Assembly: GCF_015461835.1 (NCBI RefSeq) | Contig: NZ_JACOPX010000021.1 | Location: 18,431-82,430 of the forward strand | Length of the DNA: 64,000 bases | Direction of reading: 5' to 3' | Source of the DNA: Pseudomonas neuropathica | GTDB taxonomy: Bacteria; Pseudomonadota; Gammaproteobacteria; Pseudomonadales; Pseudomonadaceae | Shown here: positions 9,111-16,766 of the stretch, in pieces | How the letters are laid out: each line of letters starts with the position of its first letter | Position numbering within the stretch: position 1 is the first letter of the stretch | Program-made: the position numbers and the translations under genes | Notes under the pieces: model-generated | Database searches by the model: none | Told to the model about the DNA's origin: nothing | What the model saw: the letters and a program-made list of their open reading frames with translations, nothing else

Positions 9111-9806
9111 TCAGGTTTCCTCTTTGCCCAGCCAGCGATAGATCCCGCCACCGACCACCGCGCCAATCAACGGTGCGACCCAGAACATCCACAACTGGGC
9201 AATCGCCCAGCCGCCGACCATCAGTGCCGGTCCCGTGCTACGGGCCGGGTTCACCGAGGTGTTGGTGACGGGAATCGAGATCAGGTGAATCAGCGTCAGG
9301 CCCAGGCCGATGGCGATCGGTGCCAGCCCCGGTGGTGCGCGTCTATCGGTCGCGCCCAGAATGATGATCACGAACATCGCCGTCATCACCAGCTCGGTCA
9401 CAAACCCCGCCGCCATGGAATACTTCCCCGGCGAATGCTCGCCATAACCATTGGAAGCGAGGCCCGCAGCGATATCGAAACCCTCCTTGCCGCTGGCGAT
9501 GTGCGCGATCAGCGCCGCCGCGAGAATCGCGCCAAGCACTTGCGCGATGATGTAGGCGGGCAACTCTTTGGCCGGAAACCGACCGCCGACGAACAGACCG
9601 ACCGACACGGCCGGGTTGAGATGACATCCGCTGATGTGACCGATGGCGAATGCCATGGTCAGCACCGTCAGACCAAACGCCAGGGCCACCCCCAGCACCC
9701 CGATACCCAACGGTGAAGACGCGGCAATCACCGCGCTGCCGCAACCACCCAATACCAACCAGAACGTGCCTAACAACTCAGTGACTGAACGTTTGAACAG
9801 AGACAT
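9111..9806 (-). CDS. aqpZ: Aquaporin Z
   Basis: A 231-residue MIP-family channel, the size of E. coli AqpZ, with six membrane segments. Both NPA pore motifs are visible: SGCHLNPAVS near residue 60 and SVNPARSTGPAL near 185. The Arg directly after the second NPA (NPAR) and the Ser/Thr pattern fit a water-selective rather than a glycerol channel. The start MSLFKRSVTELLGTFWLV is typical. A 6-bp palindrome lies 12 to 31 bases upstream of the start and may influence translation. It is transcribed alone, with REP pairs on each side. Confidence 0.93.
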   Translation of the reverse strand: MSLFKRSVTELLGTFWLVLGGCGSAVIAASSPLGIGVLGVALAFGLTVLTMAFAIGHISGCHLNPAVSVGLFVGGRFPAKELPAYIIAQVLGAILAAALIAHIASGKEGFDIAAGLASNGYGEHSPGKYSMAAGFVTELVMTAMFVIIILGATDRRAPPGLAPIAIGLGLTLIHLISIPVTNTSVNPARSTGPALMVGGWAIAQLWMFWVAPLIGAVVGGGIYRWLGKEET

Positions 9807-9817
9807 GAGAGGCGTCC

Positions 9818-9837
9818 TTGATAGCCCTGCTATCGAG
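9818..9837 (-). promoter_or_regulatory. Palindrome in the aqpZ 5' leader
   Basis: GATAGC and GCTATC flank a 3-base spacer directly upstream of the AAGGA ribosome site of aqpZ. It could be an RNA hairpin or a protein-binding site. Confidence 0.4.
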
Positions 9838-9933
9838 ACTGCATCGCGTTGCGCATCCCTGCAGATTTACGACAGGTTTCGTGCCGAAACCTTGGCTGAG
9901 TACAGCAGGCTTTCTGCGGATTTCCAGCAGCCA

Positions 9934-9977
9934 CAAAAAAACCGCCAGCACCCTTGGTTTGCGGGCTGTGGCGGTTT
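9934..9977 (-). terminator. Rho-independent terminator for the ABC exporter gene
   Basis: AAACCGCCA (9939-9947) pairs with TGGCGGTTT (9969-9977). The A-run at 9934-9941 becomes a T-run on the minus strand. It lies downstream of the ABC exporter, beyond a REP pair. Confidence 0.75.
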
Positions 9978-10000
9978 GATCGGTCACTGATTTCACACAT

Positions 10001-10093
10001 CCTTTGTAGGCGTGAGCCTGCTCGCGATAACGGTGTGTTATCAACATTAGTGGGCCTGACACCGCTATCGCGAGCAGGCTCACTCCTACAGGG
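10001..10093. repeat. REP-like inverted pair (GTAGGAGTGAGCCTGCTCGCGA type)
   Basis: The left arm carries a change (GTAGGCGTGAGCC); the right arm is canonical. It sits between the ABC exporter stop and its terminator, so it is probably transcribed in the 3' UTR. Confidence 0.87.
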
Positions 10094-10113
10094 TTTTGTG
10101 GTGACGGAAAAAG

Positions 10114-11946
10114 TCAGTCGATGCCGACAAACCCTCCGGTCTGGTGCGCCCAAAGTCGTGCATACAGACCGCGATGGGCCAACAGCTCGGCATGGGTGCC
10201 GCTCTCGGCAATCTTGCCGTTCTCCAGCACCACCAGCCGATCCATACGGGCAATGGTCGAGAGTCGGTGCGCAATCGCGATGACAGTTTTGCCCTGCATC
10301 AGGGTTTCCAGGCTTTCCTGAATCGCCGCTTCCACTTCCGAGTCCAGTGCCGAGGTCGCTTCGTCCATGATCAGGATCGGCGCGTCCTTGAGCAACACCC
10401 GCGCAATCGCGATGCGCTGACGTTGGCCACCGGACAGTTTCACCCCGCGCTCACCGACGTGCGCGTCAAACCCGGTGCGCCCTTCGGCGTCCGACAGCAG
10501 CGGAATGAACTCATCGGCACGCGCTTTGTGCACCGCATCCCATAACTCGGCATCGGTCGCATCCGGTTTGCCGTACAGCAAGTTGTCGCGGATCGAACGG
10601 TGCAGCAGCGAGGTGTCCTGGGTGATCATGCCGATCCGTGCACGCAGGCTTTCCTGACCGACTTCGGCGATGTTCTGGCCATCAATCAGAATCCGCCCAC
10701 CCTCGACGTCGTACAGGCGCAGCAATAGATTGACCAGCGTCGATTTGCCGGCGCCGGACGGCCCGATCAAACCGATTTTCTCACCCGGTTTGATGTTCAG
10801 ATTGAGGTCGCCGATGATCCCGCGCTTCTTGCCGTAGTGAAAATCCACGTGCTCGAAACGCACTTCGCCACGGGCCACGTCCAGCGGTTTGGCCTGCTCG
10901 TGATCGGTGACGCTGACCGGTTGCGAAATGGTGCGCAGACCGTCCTGAACCATGCCTATGTTTTCGAAAATGCCGGTGACCACCCACATGATCCAGCCGG
11001 ACATGTTGACGATGCGGATCACCAGGCCGGTGGCCAGGGCAATCGCACCGACAGTGATCAGCGACTGCGTCCACAACCACAGCGCCAACGCGGTGGTGCC
11101 GACGATCAGCAAGCCGTTCATGGCCGTGATCACCACGTCCATGCTGGTGACGACGCGACCGGCCATTTGCGCTTTGACGGTCTGTTCTTCGATGGCTTCC
11201 TTGGCGTAGTGCTGTTCGAAGTTGGTGTGGGCGAACAGCTTCAGCGTGGCGATATTGGTGTAGCCGTCGACGATGCGGCCCATCAGTTTCGAGCGTGCGT
11301 CGGAAGCTTCCACCGAGCGATCCTTCACGCGCGGTACGAAGTAATACAGTGCGCCGATGTAGGCGACGATCCACGTCAACAGCGGAATCATCAGGCGCCA
11401 GTCGGCTTCGGCGAACAACACCAGCGAACTGATCGCGTAAATCACCACGTGCCATAGCGCATCCACCGCTTGCACCGCTGAGTCACGCAGCGAGTTGCCG
11501 GTCTGCATGATGCGTTGGGCGATGCGCCCGGCGAAATCGTTCTGGAAGAAATTCAGGCTCTGCTTGAGCACGTAGCTGTGGTTCTGCCAGCGGATCATGC
11601 TGGTCATGCCGGGGCTTAACGTCTGGTGCACCAGCAGGTCGTGCAGGCCGAAGAAAATCGGGCGCAGGACGAGGGCAACCACCAGCATCCACGTCAGTTC
11701 GAGGGCGTGGTCGCTGAAAAAATTCGGGTTCGGTGTGCCTTGGGCCAGATCGATGATGCGGCTCAGATAACTGAACAGTGCGACTTCGATCAGTGCGGCG
11801 AACAGGCCAACGACGAGCAGGGCGGCGAAACTTGGCCAGACTTGCTTGAGGTAATAGGTATAGAAAGGCCAGACGCGATCTGGAGGGGACGCCGTCGGCG
11901 CCTCGCGGAATATGTCGATCAGTTGTTCGAAACGGCGATAGAGCAT
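10114..11946 (-). CDS. ABC exporter, fused permease and ATPase (PA3228-like)
   Basis: A 610-residue half-transporter of the MsbA/multidrug exporter type. The N-terminal permease (about residues 30-330) has six predicted membrane segments. The C-terminal ATPase shows Walker A GPSGAGKST, the signature LSGGQRQRIAIAR, Walker B ILIMDEATSALD and the switch His in AIAHRLST. It should act as a homodimer in the inner membrane; the substrate is not evident. Its position after ppiA, hydrolase and LysR matches PA3228 in P. aeruginosa. An 88-base gap with a hairpin separates it from ppiA, so it may have its own promoter or be read through. Confidence 0.93.
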   Translation of the reverse strand: MLYRRFEQLIDIFREAPTASPPDRVWPFYTYYLKQVWPSFAALLVVGLFAALIEVALFSYLSRIIDLAQGTPNPNFFSDHALELTWMLVVALVLRPIFFGLHDLLVHQTLSPGMTSMIRWQNHSYVLKQSLNFFQNDFAGRIAQRIMQTGNSLRDSAVQAVDALWHVVIYAISSLVLFAEADWRLMIPLLTWIVAYIGALYYFVPRVKDRSVEASDARSKLMGRIVDGYTNIATLKLFAHTNFEQHYAKEAIEEQTVKAQMAGRVVTSMDVVITAMNGLLIVGTTALALWLWTQSLITVGAIALATGLVIRIVNMSGWIMWVVTGIFENIGMVQDGLRTISQPVSVTDHEQAKPLDVARGEVRFEHVDFHYGKKRGIIGDLNLNIKPGEKIGLIGPSGAGKSTLVNLLLRLYDVEGGRILIDGQNIAEVGQESLRARIGMITQDTSLLHRSIRDNLLYGKPDATDAELWDAVHKARADEFIPLLSDAEGRTGFDAHVGERGVKLSGGQRQRIAIARVLLKDAPILIMDEATSALDSEVEAAIQESLETLMQGKTVIAIAHRLSTIARMDRLVVLENGKIAESGTHAELLAHRGLYARLWAHQTGGFVGID

Positions 11947-11987
11947 CAGATAACCGCCCGGAGCACGGGCTCTCCTTTTATCGGTGT

Positions 11988-12017
11988 GAGCGGCGCGGGA
12001 TCAGGCCAGCGCCGCTC
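11988..12017 (-). other. Hairpin between ppiA and the ABC exporter gene
   Basis: GAGCGGCGC (11988-11996) pairs with GCGCCGCTC (12009-12017). On the minus strand there is no T-run after it, so it may be an attenuator or RNA-stability element rather than a true terminator. Confidence 0.45.
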
Positions 12018-12034
12018 GATACGCCCTGTACAGC

Positions 12035-12592
12035 TTAGTCGATGACTTTGGCCGACTTGATGAATACAGGGTCGGCAGGTACGTCTTTCATGCCGCTTTT
12101 GGTGGTGGTCGGCGAGTTGACGATGATGTCGACAACGTCCATGCCTTTGACCACTTTGCCGAATACTGCATAGCCGTCGCCCTGGTCGAGGAAGTCGTTG
12201 TCCTTGACGTTGATGAAGAACTGGCTGGTCGCCGAATCAGGTACGGAAGTGCGAGCCATGGACAAGGTGCCACGAACGTTCGCCAAACCGTTTTTGTGTT
12301 CGTTCTTGATTGGAGCCTTGGTTTCTTTCTGCTGCATCTGTTGAGTGAAACCGCCGCCCTGGACCATAAAGCCCGGGATCACACGGTGGAAAATCGTGTT
12401 GTTGTAGAAGCCACTGTTGACGTAATCCAGAAAGTTCTTGGTACTGACCGGTGCCTTGACCGGATCCAGCTCGATTTCGATCTGGCCGTTAGTGGTGTCC
12501 AGCAGCACGTGCGGTGCCTTGGCCGGCGTGGCTGCCATCAGGTTGGCGGCAAACAGCACAGTACCAGCGGCGAGGGCGAGTTTTTTCAACAT
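12035..12592 (-). CDS. ppiA: Periplasmic peptidyl-prolyl cis-trans isomerase (cyclophilin)
   Basis: A 185-residue cyclophilin that speeds proline cis/trans isomerisation during folding of exported proteins. The signal peptide is clear: MLKKLALAAGTVLFAANLMA, with cleavage near residues 20-21. Active-site motifs are visible: the catalytic Arg in FHRVIPGFMVQGG, MARTSVPDSATSQFFIN, and VFGKVVKGMDVVD near the C-terminus. It starts 3 bases after the hydrolase stop and is very probably co-transcribed with it. The order LysR-hydrolase-ppiA-ABC exporter is the same as PA3225-PA3228. Confidence 0.93.
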   Translation of the reverse strand: MLKKLALAAGTVLFAANLMAATPAKAPHVLLDTTNGQIEIELDPVKAPVSTKNFLDYVNSGFYNNTIFHRVIPGFMVQGGGFTQQMQQKETKAPIKNEHKNGLANVRGTLSMARTSVPDSATSQFFINVKDNDFLDQGDGYAVFGKVVKGMDVVDIIVNSPTTTKSGMKDVPADPVFIKSAKVID

Positions 12593-12595
12593 GGG

Positions 12596-13399
12596 TCAGT
12601 GATCCTGAGATTGAATATCGGCTGCGGTGAGGAACTCCAGCAGCGTTTGATTGAAACGTTCGGGTTGATCGAGCGGGGTGGCGTGGCGCGAATCGGCGAT
12701 CACCACCAGCCGCGCATTCGGCAGCAGTTTTACATAGGTTTCTTTCAGTGCCACCGGTGTGTAGTCACGGTCGGCGCTGATGACGAGCGTTGGACAGGAC
12801 ACTCGGGAAAGTCGTTCCTGAACGCCCCAGCCAACAATCGCATCGAAGCTGGCGAGATAAGCACGTTTGTCGTTTTTTGCCCAGCGTTCGGCCATTTTCT
12901 GTCGCAGATCCGCCTGTTCCGGTTTCGGAAAAAGTTTACCGCCGAGGGCTTTGCCGATGGTCGCGAGGCTGAGTACGCGCATCAGGCTCCAGCGTTTGAA
13001 CCACTGCCAGTAGTCGTCGCGGCTGCGGATTTTGACCTCGGGCGCACTGTTGACGATGGTCAGGCTCTTGAGCATTTGCGGATGATCGACGCCGAACTGG
13101 AAGCCGATCATGCCGCCCATCGACAGCCCGACGTAATGCACCGGGCCAAGGTTCAGATGCTCTATCAGGGCAAGCAGGTCGGCGCTGAAACCGGCGATGC
13201 TGTAGCGCTCGCGCGGTTTGTCCGAACGCCCGTGGCCGCGGATGTCCGGGACGATCACGCGGTAGTGCGCGGCCAGGGCCGGGATCTGCATTTCCCAGTC
13301 CAGTGTGCTCGAACCGAGCCCGTGAACCAGTAGCAACGGCGCGCCGTGGCCATATTCCTCGTAGTGCAGGTTGCAACCTTCATGTTCGAACCAGGCCAT
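12596..13399 (-). CDS. Alpha/beta-fold hydrolase (PA3226-like)
   Basis: A 267-residue serine hydrolase. The oxyanion-hole motif HGLGSSTLDW is near residue 27, the nucleophile elbow GLSMGG near 95, a probable acid at SADRDYTP near 205, and the catalytic His in DSRHATPLDQPERFN near 235. The sequence resembles the 3-oxoadipate enol-lactonase / BioH-like group, but the substrate cannot be assigned. There is no signal peptide. It lies 14 bases after the LysR stop and 3 bases before ppiA on the same strand, so the three genes form an operon. Confidence 0.88.
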   Translation of the reverse strand: MAWFEHEGCNLHYEEYGHGAPLLLVHGLGSSTLDWEMQIPALAAHYRVIVPDIRGHGRSDKPRERYSIAGFSADLLALIEHLNLGPVHYVGLSMGGMIGFQFGVDHPQMLKSLTIVNSAPEVKIRSRDDYWQWFKRWSLMRVLSLATIGKALGGKLFPKPEQADLRQKMAERWAKNDKRAYLASFDAIVGWGVQERLSRVSCPTLVISADRDYTPVALKETYVKLLPNARLVVIADSRHATPLDQPERFNQTLLEFLTAADIQSQDH

Positions 13400-13413
13400 C
13401 GGTGAACTCCGTG

Positions 13414-14340
13414 TCAGGCTTGTTCAGGGGCGGCGAACGGTGCGTCCAGCGGCAAAGTGTCAAAGGTACGCAGCAGTTCGATGAGGATTTGCGTGGCCGG
13501 GCCCAGGGGTTTGTCCTTGTTCGAATACAGATAGAAGCTGGAGTTGCGGTTGCCGCCCCTGTCCAACGGTAGCAGCTTGAGCGAGCCATCTTTCAGTTCG
13601 CGCTCGATCATGTGCCGGGGCAGCCAGGCAAAACCGAGGCCGCTGCTGACGAACGTCGCCGCCGTGGCGAGGCTGCCAACGGTCCAGCGCTGTTCGGCGC
13701 CGAGCCAGCCGACATCCCGTGGTTGCTGGCGGCCGGAGTCGCGGATCACCACTTGCATCTGGGTTTCCAGATCCTGAAAGCTCAGCTCACGGTTGAGCCG
13801 GTGCAGCGGGTGATCGGGGTGGGCGACGGCGACAAACTCGACGTCACTCAATTCCGCGCCGAGGTAACCGGGAATGCTCAGGCCGGTGATGGCCAGATCG
13901 GCCACGCCTTCGAGCAGCACTTCTTCAACACCCGACAACACCTCCTCACGCAGACGCACGCGACAGCCGCGACTCTGCGGCATGAACGCGGTCAGCGCGC
14001 GGACGATGCGTGCACTCGGGTAAGCAGCGTCGACCACCAGCCGCACTTCGGCTTCCCAACCTTGCTCCATGTGATGGGCGAGGTCTTCCAGTTGACTGGC
14101 CTGTTTCACCAGTTGCCGCGAACGGCGCAGCAACACGCCGCCGGCTTCGGTGAGCACGGCTTTACGCCCGTCGATGCGCAGCAACGGCACGCCGAGTTGG
14201 TCCTGCATGCGGGCGACGGTGTAACTCACCGACGATTGCGAACGGTGCAAGGCCTCGGCGGCCTGGGCGAATCCGCCGCGGTCGACCACGGCCTGCAATG
14301 TTCGCCATTGATCCAGGGTCACGCGGGGCGCTTTCATCAA
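13414..14340 (-). CDS. LysR-family transcriptional regulator (PA3225-like)
   Basis: A 308-residue LTTR. The N-terminal winged helix-turn-helix covers residues about 5-65 (FAQAAEALHRSQSSVSYTVARMQDQLG), followed by a linker helix and a periplasmic-binding-like effector domain from about 90 to 300. It heads the hydrolase-ppiA operon and is divergent from a small secreted protein and the azoreductase, an arrangement conserved as PA3225-PA3223. LTTRs usually act on the divergent promoter, so the azoreductase or the secreted protein is the likely target, with a quinone or other electrophile as a plausible signal; that is inference. Confidence 0.92.
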   Translation of the reverse strand: MMKAPRVTLDQWRTLQAVVDRGGFAQAAEALHRSQSSVSYTVARMQDQLGVPLLRIDGRKAVLTEAGGVLLRRSRQLVKQASQLEDLAHHMEQGWEAEVRLVVDAAYPSARIVRALTAFMPQSRGCRVRLREEVLSGVEEVLLEGVADLAITGLSIPGYLGAELSDVEFVAVAHPDHPLHRLNRELSFQDLETQMQVVIRDSGRQQPRDVGWLGAEQRWTVGSLATAATFVSSGLGFAWLPRHMIERELKDGSLKLLPLDRGGNRNSSFYLYSNKDKPLGPATQILIELLRTFDTLPLDAPFAAPEQA

Positions 14341-14386
14341 TAGCTCCTCTTGTCCTAAGCTGGCCGTCCCTCATGGAGACTGCCGA

Positions 14387-14701
14387 ATGAAAAAATTCTG
14401 TTGTGTGCTGCTGGCGCTGCTTCCGCTGACTGCTTTTGCTTACCCGATCGATGTGCAGAAAGATCTCAACGGCATGAAGATCGATTACGAGACTTTTTCC
14501 ACTGACAGCGATATAGGCTCGATCAGGGTGGCCAACTACGGTGACGTCGATGCGACCTGCAAAGCGGTTTTCCAGAATGGTCCGGAAGCACCACGCACGC
14601 GCAACATCGATGTCCCGGCAGGCAAGTACAGGAATGCCACGGCCAAGTTCAATCGCTCGATCATCAAACTGCGCATCAAACTGAGCTGCACCCCGAAATA
14701 A
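14387..14701 (+). CDS. Small secreted protein of unknown function (PA3224-like position)
   Basis: A 104-residue protein with a clear Sec signal: MKKFCCVLLALLPLTAFA, cleaved before YPIDV. The mature part is about 86 residues and rich in beta-forming residues, with two Cys (in ATCKAVF and LSCTPK) that could form a disulfide in the periplasm. I do not recognise a functional domain; databases sometimes carry a misleading 3-phosphoglycerate kinase name for this family, which the length excludes. It starts 46 bases from the divergent LysR gene and precedes the azoreductase, so it probably shares that regulator. Confidence 0.8.
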   Translation: MKKFCCVLLALLPLTAFAYPIDVQKDLNGMKIDYETFSTDSDIGSIRVANYGDVDATCKAVFQNGPEAPRTRNIDVPAGKYRNATAKFNRSIIKLRIKLSCTPK

Positions 14702-14710
14702 CAGTCGCCT

Positions 14711-14804
14711 CCTGTAGGAGTGAGCCTGCTCGCGACAGCGGTGTCCCAGATAAATCAATATCGCCTGACACACCGCTATCGCGAGCAGGCTCACTCCTAC
14801 AAGG
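14711..14804. repeat. REP-like inverted pair (GTAGGAGTGAGCCTGCTCGCGA type)
   Basis: Two inverted copies around a loop of about 40 bases, between the small secreted protein gene and the azoreductase promoter region. Confidence 0.88.
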
Positions 14805-14830
14805 GTATGTGTCAGCTTATAAACGAATTT

Positions 14831-14870
14831 ATCGATGTGTTATAGCAATTATTTGCGCTTTTTCATCGAT
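14831..14870. promoter_or_regulatory. Inverted repeat upstream of the azoreductase gene
   Basis: ATCGATG (14831-14837) and CATCGAT (14864-14870) face each other in an AT-rich stretch 62 to 101 bases ahead of the azoreductase start. This is a candidate operator for the nearby LysR regulator. Confidence 0.35.
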
Positions 14871-14931
14871 TCGACTCTGTTTAACCTTCACTCCATCGAC
14901 CTACAACATTCTCGGATGGAGGCTACACACC

Positions 14932-15531
14932 ATGTCCCGCGTTCTGATCATCGAAAGCAGCGCCCGCCAGCAAGACTCGGTTTCCCGTCAACTGACCCAG
15001 ACTTTCATCAGTCAGTGGAAAGCAGCGCATCCCAACGATCAGATCACCGTACGTGACCTCGCCGTGAACCCGGTGCCACACCTGGACAGCAATCTGTTGG
15101 GTGGCTGGATGAAGCCTGCCGATCAGCGCAACGCCAACGAGCAATCGTCGCTGGATCGCTCCAACGAATTGACCGATGAATTGCTCGCTGCCGACGTGCT
15201 GGTGATGGCTGCACCGATGTACAACTTCGCCATCCCGAGCACCCTCAAGGCCTGGCTCGACCACGTATTGCGTGCCGGCGTGACCTTCAAGTACACCGAA
15301 ACCGGCCCGCAAGGCCTGCTCAGCGGCAAACGTGCCTACGTGCTCACCGCTCGCGGCGGCATCTACGCCGGCGGTCCGGCCGACCATCAGGAGCCGTACC
15401 TGCGCCAGGTCATGGGTTTCATCGGCATCAACGACGTGACCTTCATTCATGCAGAGGGCATGAACCTTGGTGGCGACTTCCAGGAGAAGGGCCTGAATCA
15501 GGCCAACGCCAAACTGTCTCAGGTTGCTTGA
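14932..15531 (+). CDS. azoR: FMN-dependent NADH-azoreductase (AzoR3-like)
   Basis: A 199-residue flavodoxin-fold quinone/azo reductase; the homodimer uses FMN and NAD(P)H to reduce quinones and azo bonds by two electrons. The phosphate-binding loop SSARQQDSVSR (residues about 10-20), the FMN-contact segment APMYNFAIPSTLKAWLDHVLRAG near 95-117 and the TARGGIYAGG loop near 140 are all present. The ATG at 14932 follows GGATGGAGG; longer readings upstream are not conserved sequence. The position two genes from a divergent LysR regulator matches PA3223 (azoR3). A terminator follows at 15640-15678. Confidence 0.93.
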   Translation: MSRVLIIESSARQQDSVSRQLTQTFISQWKAAHPNDQITVRDLAVNPVPHLDSNLLGGWMKPADQRNANEQSSLDRSNELTDELLAADVLVMAAPMYNFAIPSTLKAWLDHVLRAGVTFKYTETGPQGLLSGKRAYVLTARGGIYAGGPADHQEPYLRQVMGFIGINDVTFIHAEGMNLGGDFQEKGLNQANAKLSQVA

Positions 15532-15639
15532 TAGGTTAATCGCCAGATAATCCCCGATTGTTTAAGTGACCTGGCGCAACCCCTTCAAGGCTCTACGCGC
15601 ATCGAACCTCCCTTTGCACTTGTTGCTCCTGAGTGCTGT
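15532..15639 (+). other. 3' UTR of the azoreductase gene, possible sRNA source
   Basis: About 108 bases between the azoR stop and a strong terminator hold no open frame. A hairpin CGCCAG (15541-15546) / CTGGCG (15571-15576) lies at its start. This could be a simple 3' UTR or a small RNA ending at the terminator. Confidence 0.3.
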
Positions 15640-15678
15640 AGCCCGATTGAACGCATTTGCGAGATCGGGCTTTTTTTT
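15640..15678 (+). terminator. Rho-independent terminator
   Basis: AGCCCGAT (15640-15647) pairs with ATCGGGCT (15664-15671), and the stem runs into eight T residues. Confidence 0.9.
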
Positions 15679-15706
15679 GCCTGCGATTCAGAGAACGACG
15701 TAGATC

Positions 15707-15800
15707 CCTGTAGGAGTGAGCCTGCTCGCGATGACGGTTGTTCAGACACATCAGTATTGACTGACACACCGCTATCGCGAGCAGGCGAAGGCCTACAGGG
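15707..15800. repeat. REP-like inverted pair, one arm variant
   Basis: The left arm is canonical (CTGTAGGAGTGAGCCTGCTCG). The right arm ends GCAGGCGAAGGCCTACAGG, the other common variant of the element. Confidence 0.85.
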
Positions 15801-15875
15801 GATCTGTGTTGTTGGAGGGTTCGCGGTCTGGCGCAAAAACCGCTATCGTCGCCGCCATTCAAAACAGAGGCGAGC

Positions 15876-16742
15876 ATGGGCTATCTACTTTTTGTCACGC
15901 TGATCCAGGCGTTTTCCTTCAGTCTGATCGGCGAATACCTGGCCGGTCATGTCGACAGTTACTTCGCGGTGCTGGTGCGCGTGGTGCTGGCCGGGCTGGT
16001 GTTCATTCCGCTGACCCGCTGGCGGTCGGTCGAACCTTCATTCATGCGCGGCATGCTGATGATCGGCGCCTTGCAGTTTGGCGTAACTTACGTCTGCCTC
16101 TACCTGAGCTTCCGCGTGCTGACGGTGCCGGAAGTGTTGCTGTTCACCATCCTCACGCCGCTGCACGTGACGTTGATCGAAGACGCGCTGAACCGCCGCT
16201 TCAATCCGTGGGCGCTGATTGCCGCGCTGGTCGCGGTGTGCGGTGCGGCGGTGATTCGTTTCGACAGCGTCAGTCCGGACTTCTTCATGGGCTTCCTGCT
16301 GCTGCAACTGGCCAACTTCACCTACGCGGCGGGGCAGGTGATGTACAAGCATCTGGTGGCGAAACACCCGAGCGATCTACCGCATTACCGGCGTTTCGGT
16401 TTCTTCTACCTCGGTGCACTGGCAGTGGTGCTGCCGGCATTCCTGATGTTCGGCAAAGCCAACTTCCTCCCGGAAGCGCCGCTGCAGTGGGGCGTGTTGC
16501 TGTTCCTCGGCCTGGTCTCGACCGCGCTGGGCATGTACTGGTGGAACAAGGGGGCGTGCATGGTCAACGGCGGCACGTTGGCGGTGATGAACAATTTGCA
16601 TGTGCCGGTGGGGTTGCTGCTGAACTTGCTGATCTGGAATCAGCATGAGGAATTGGGGCGGTTGTTCCTTGGCGGCAGCGTCATCCTCGCTGCCGTATGG
16701 ATCAGCCGACTGGGCATCCGCAAATCCTCAGTCACCGCATAA
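15876..16742 (+). CDS. DMT-superfamily (EamA) transporter
   Basis: A 288-residue inner-membrane protein with about ten hydrophobic segments in two EamA repeats. It begins MGYLLFVTLIQAFSFSLIGEYLAGH, and the glycine and tryptophan pattern (GMYWWNKGACMVNGGTLAVMNN) in the second half is typical. The family exports or imports amino acids and small metabolites by secondary transport; the substrate is not predictable. GAGGCGAGC precedes the start. It ends 24 bases from the convergent MscS gene. Confidence 0.9.
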   Translation: MGYLLFVTLIQAFSFSLIGEYLAGHVDSYFAVLVRVVLAGLVFIPLTRWRSVEPSFMRGMLMIGALQFGVTYVCLYLSFRVLTVPEVLLFTILTPLHVTLIEDALNRRFNPWALIAALVAVCGAAVIRFDSVSPDFFMGFLLLQLANFTYAAGQVMYKHLVAKHPSDLPHYRRFGFFYLGALAVVLPAFLMFGKANFLPEAPLQWGVLLFLGLVSTALGMYWWNKGACMVNGGTLAVMNNLHVPVGLLLNLLIWNQHEELGRLFLGGSVILAAVWISRLGIRKSSVTA

Positions 16743-16743
16743 C

Positions 16744-16757
16744 CCCTGTAGGAGTGA
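16744..16757. repeat. Single REP half-site remnant
   Basis: CCTGTAGGAGTGA, the start of the commonest REP element in this window, occurs without a partner arm in the 24-base gap between two convergent genes. Confidence 0.45.
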
Positions 16758-16766
16758 TCGGTGGGG

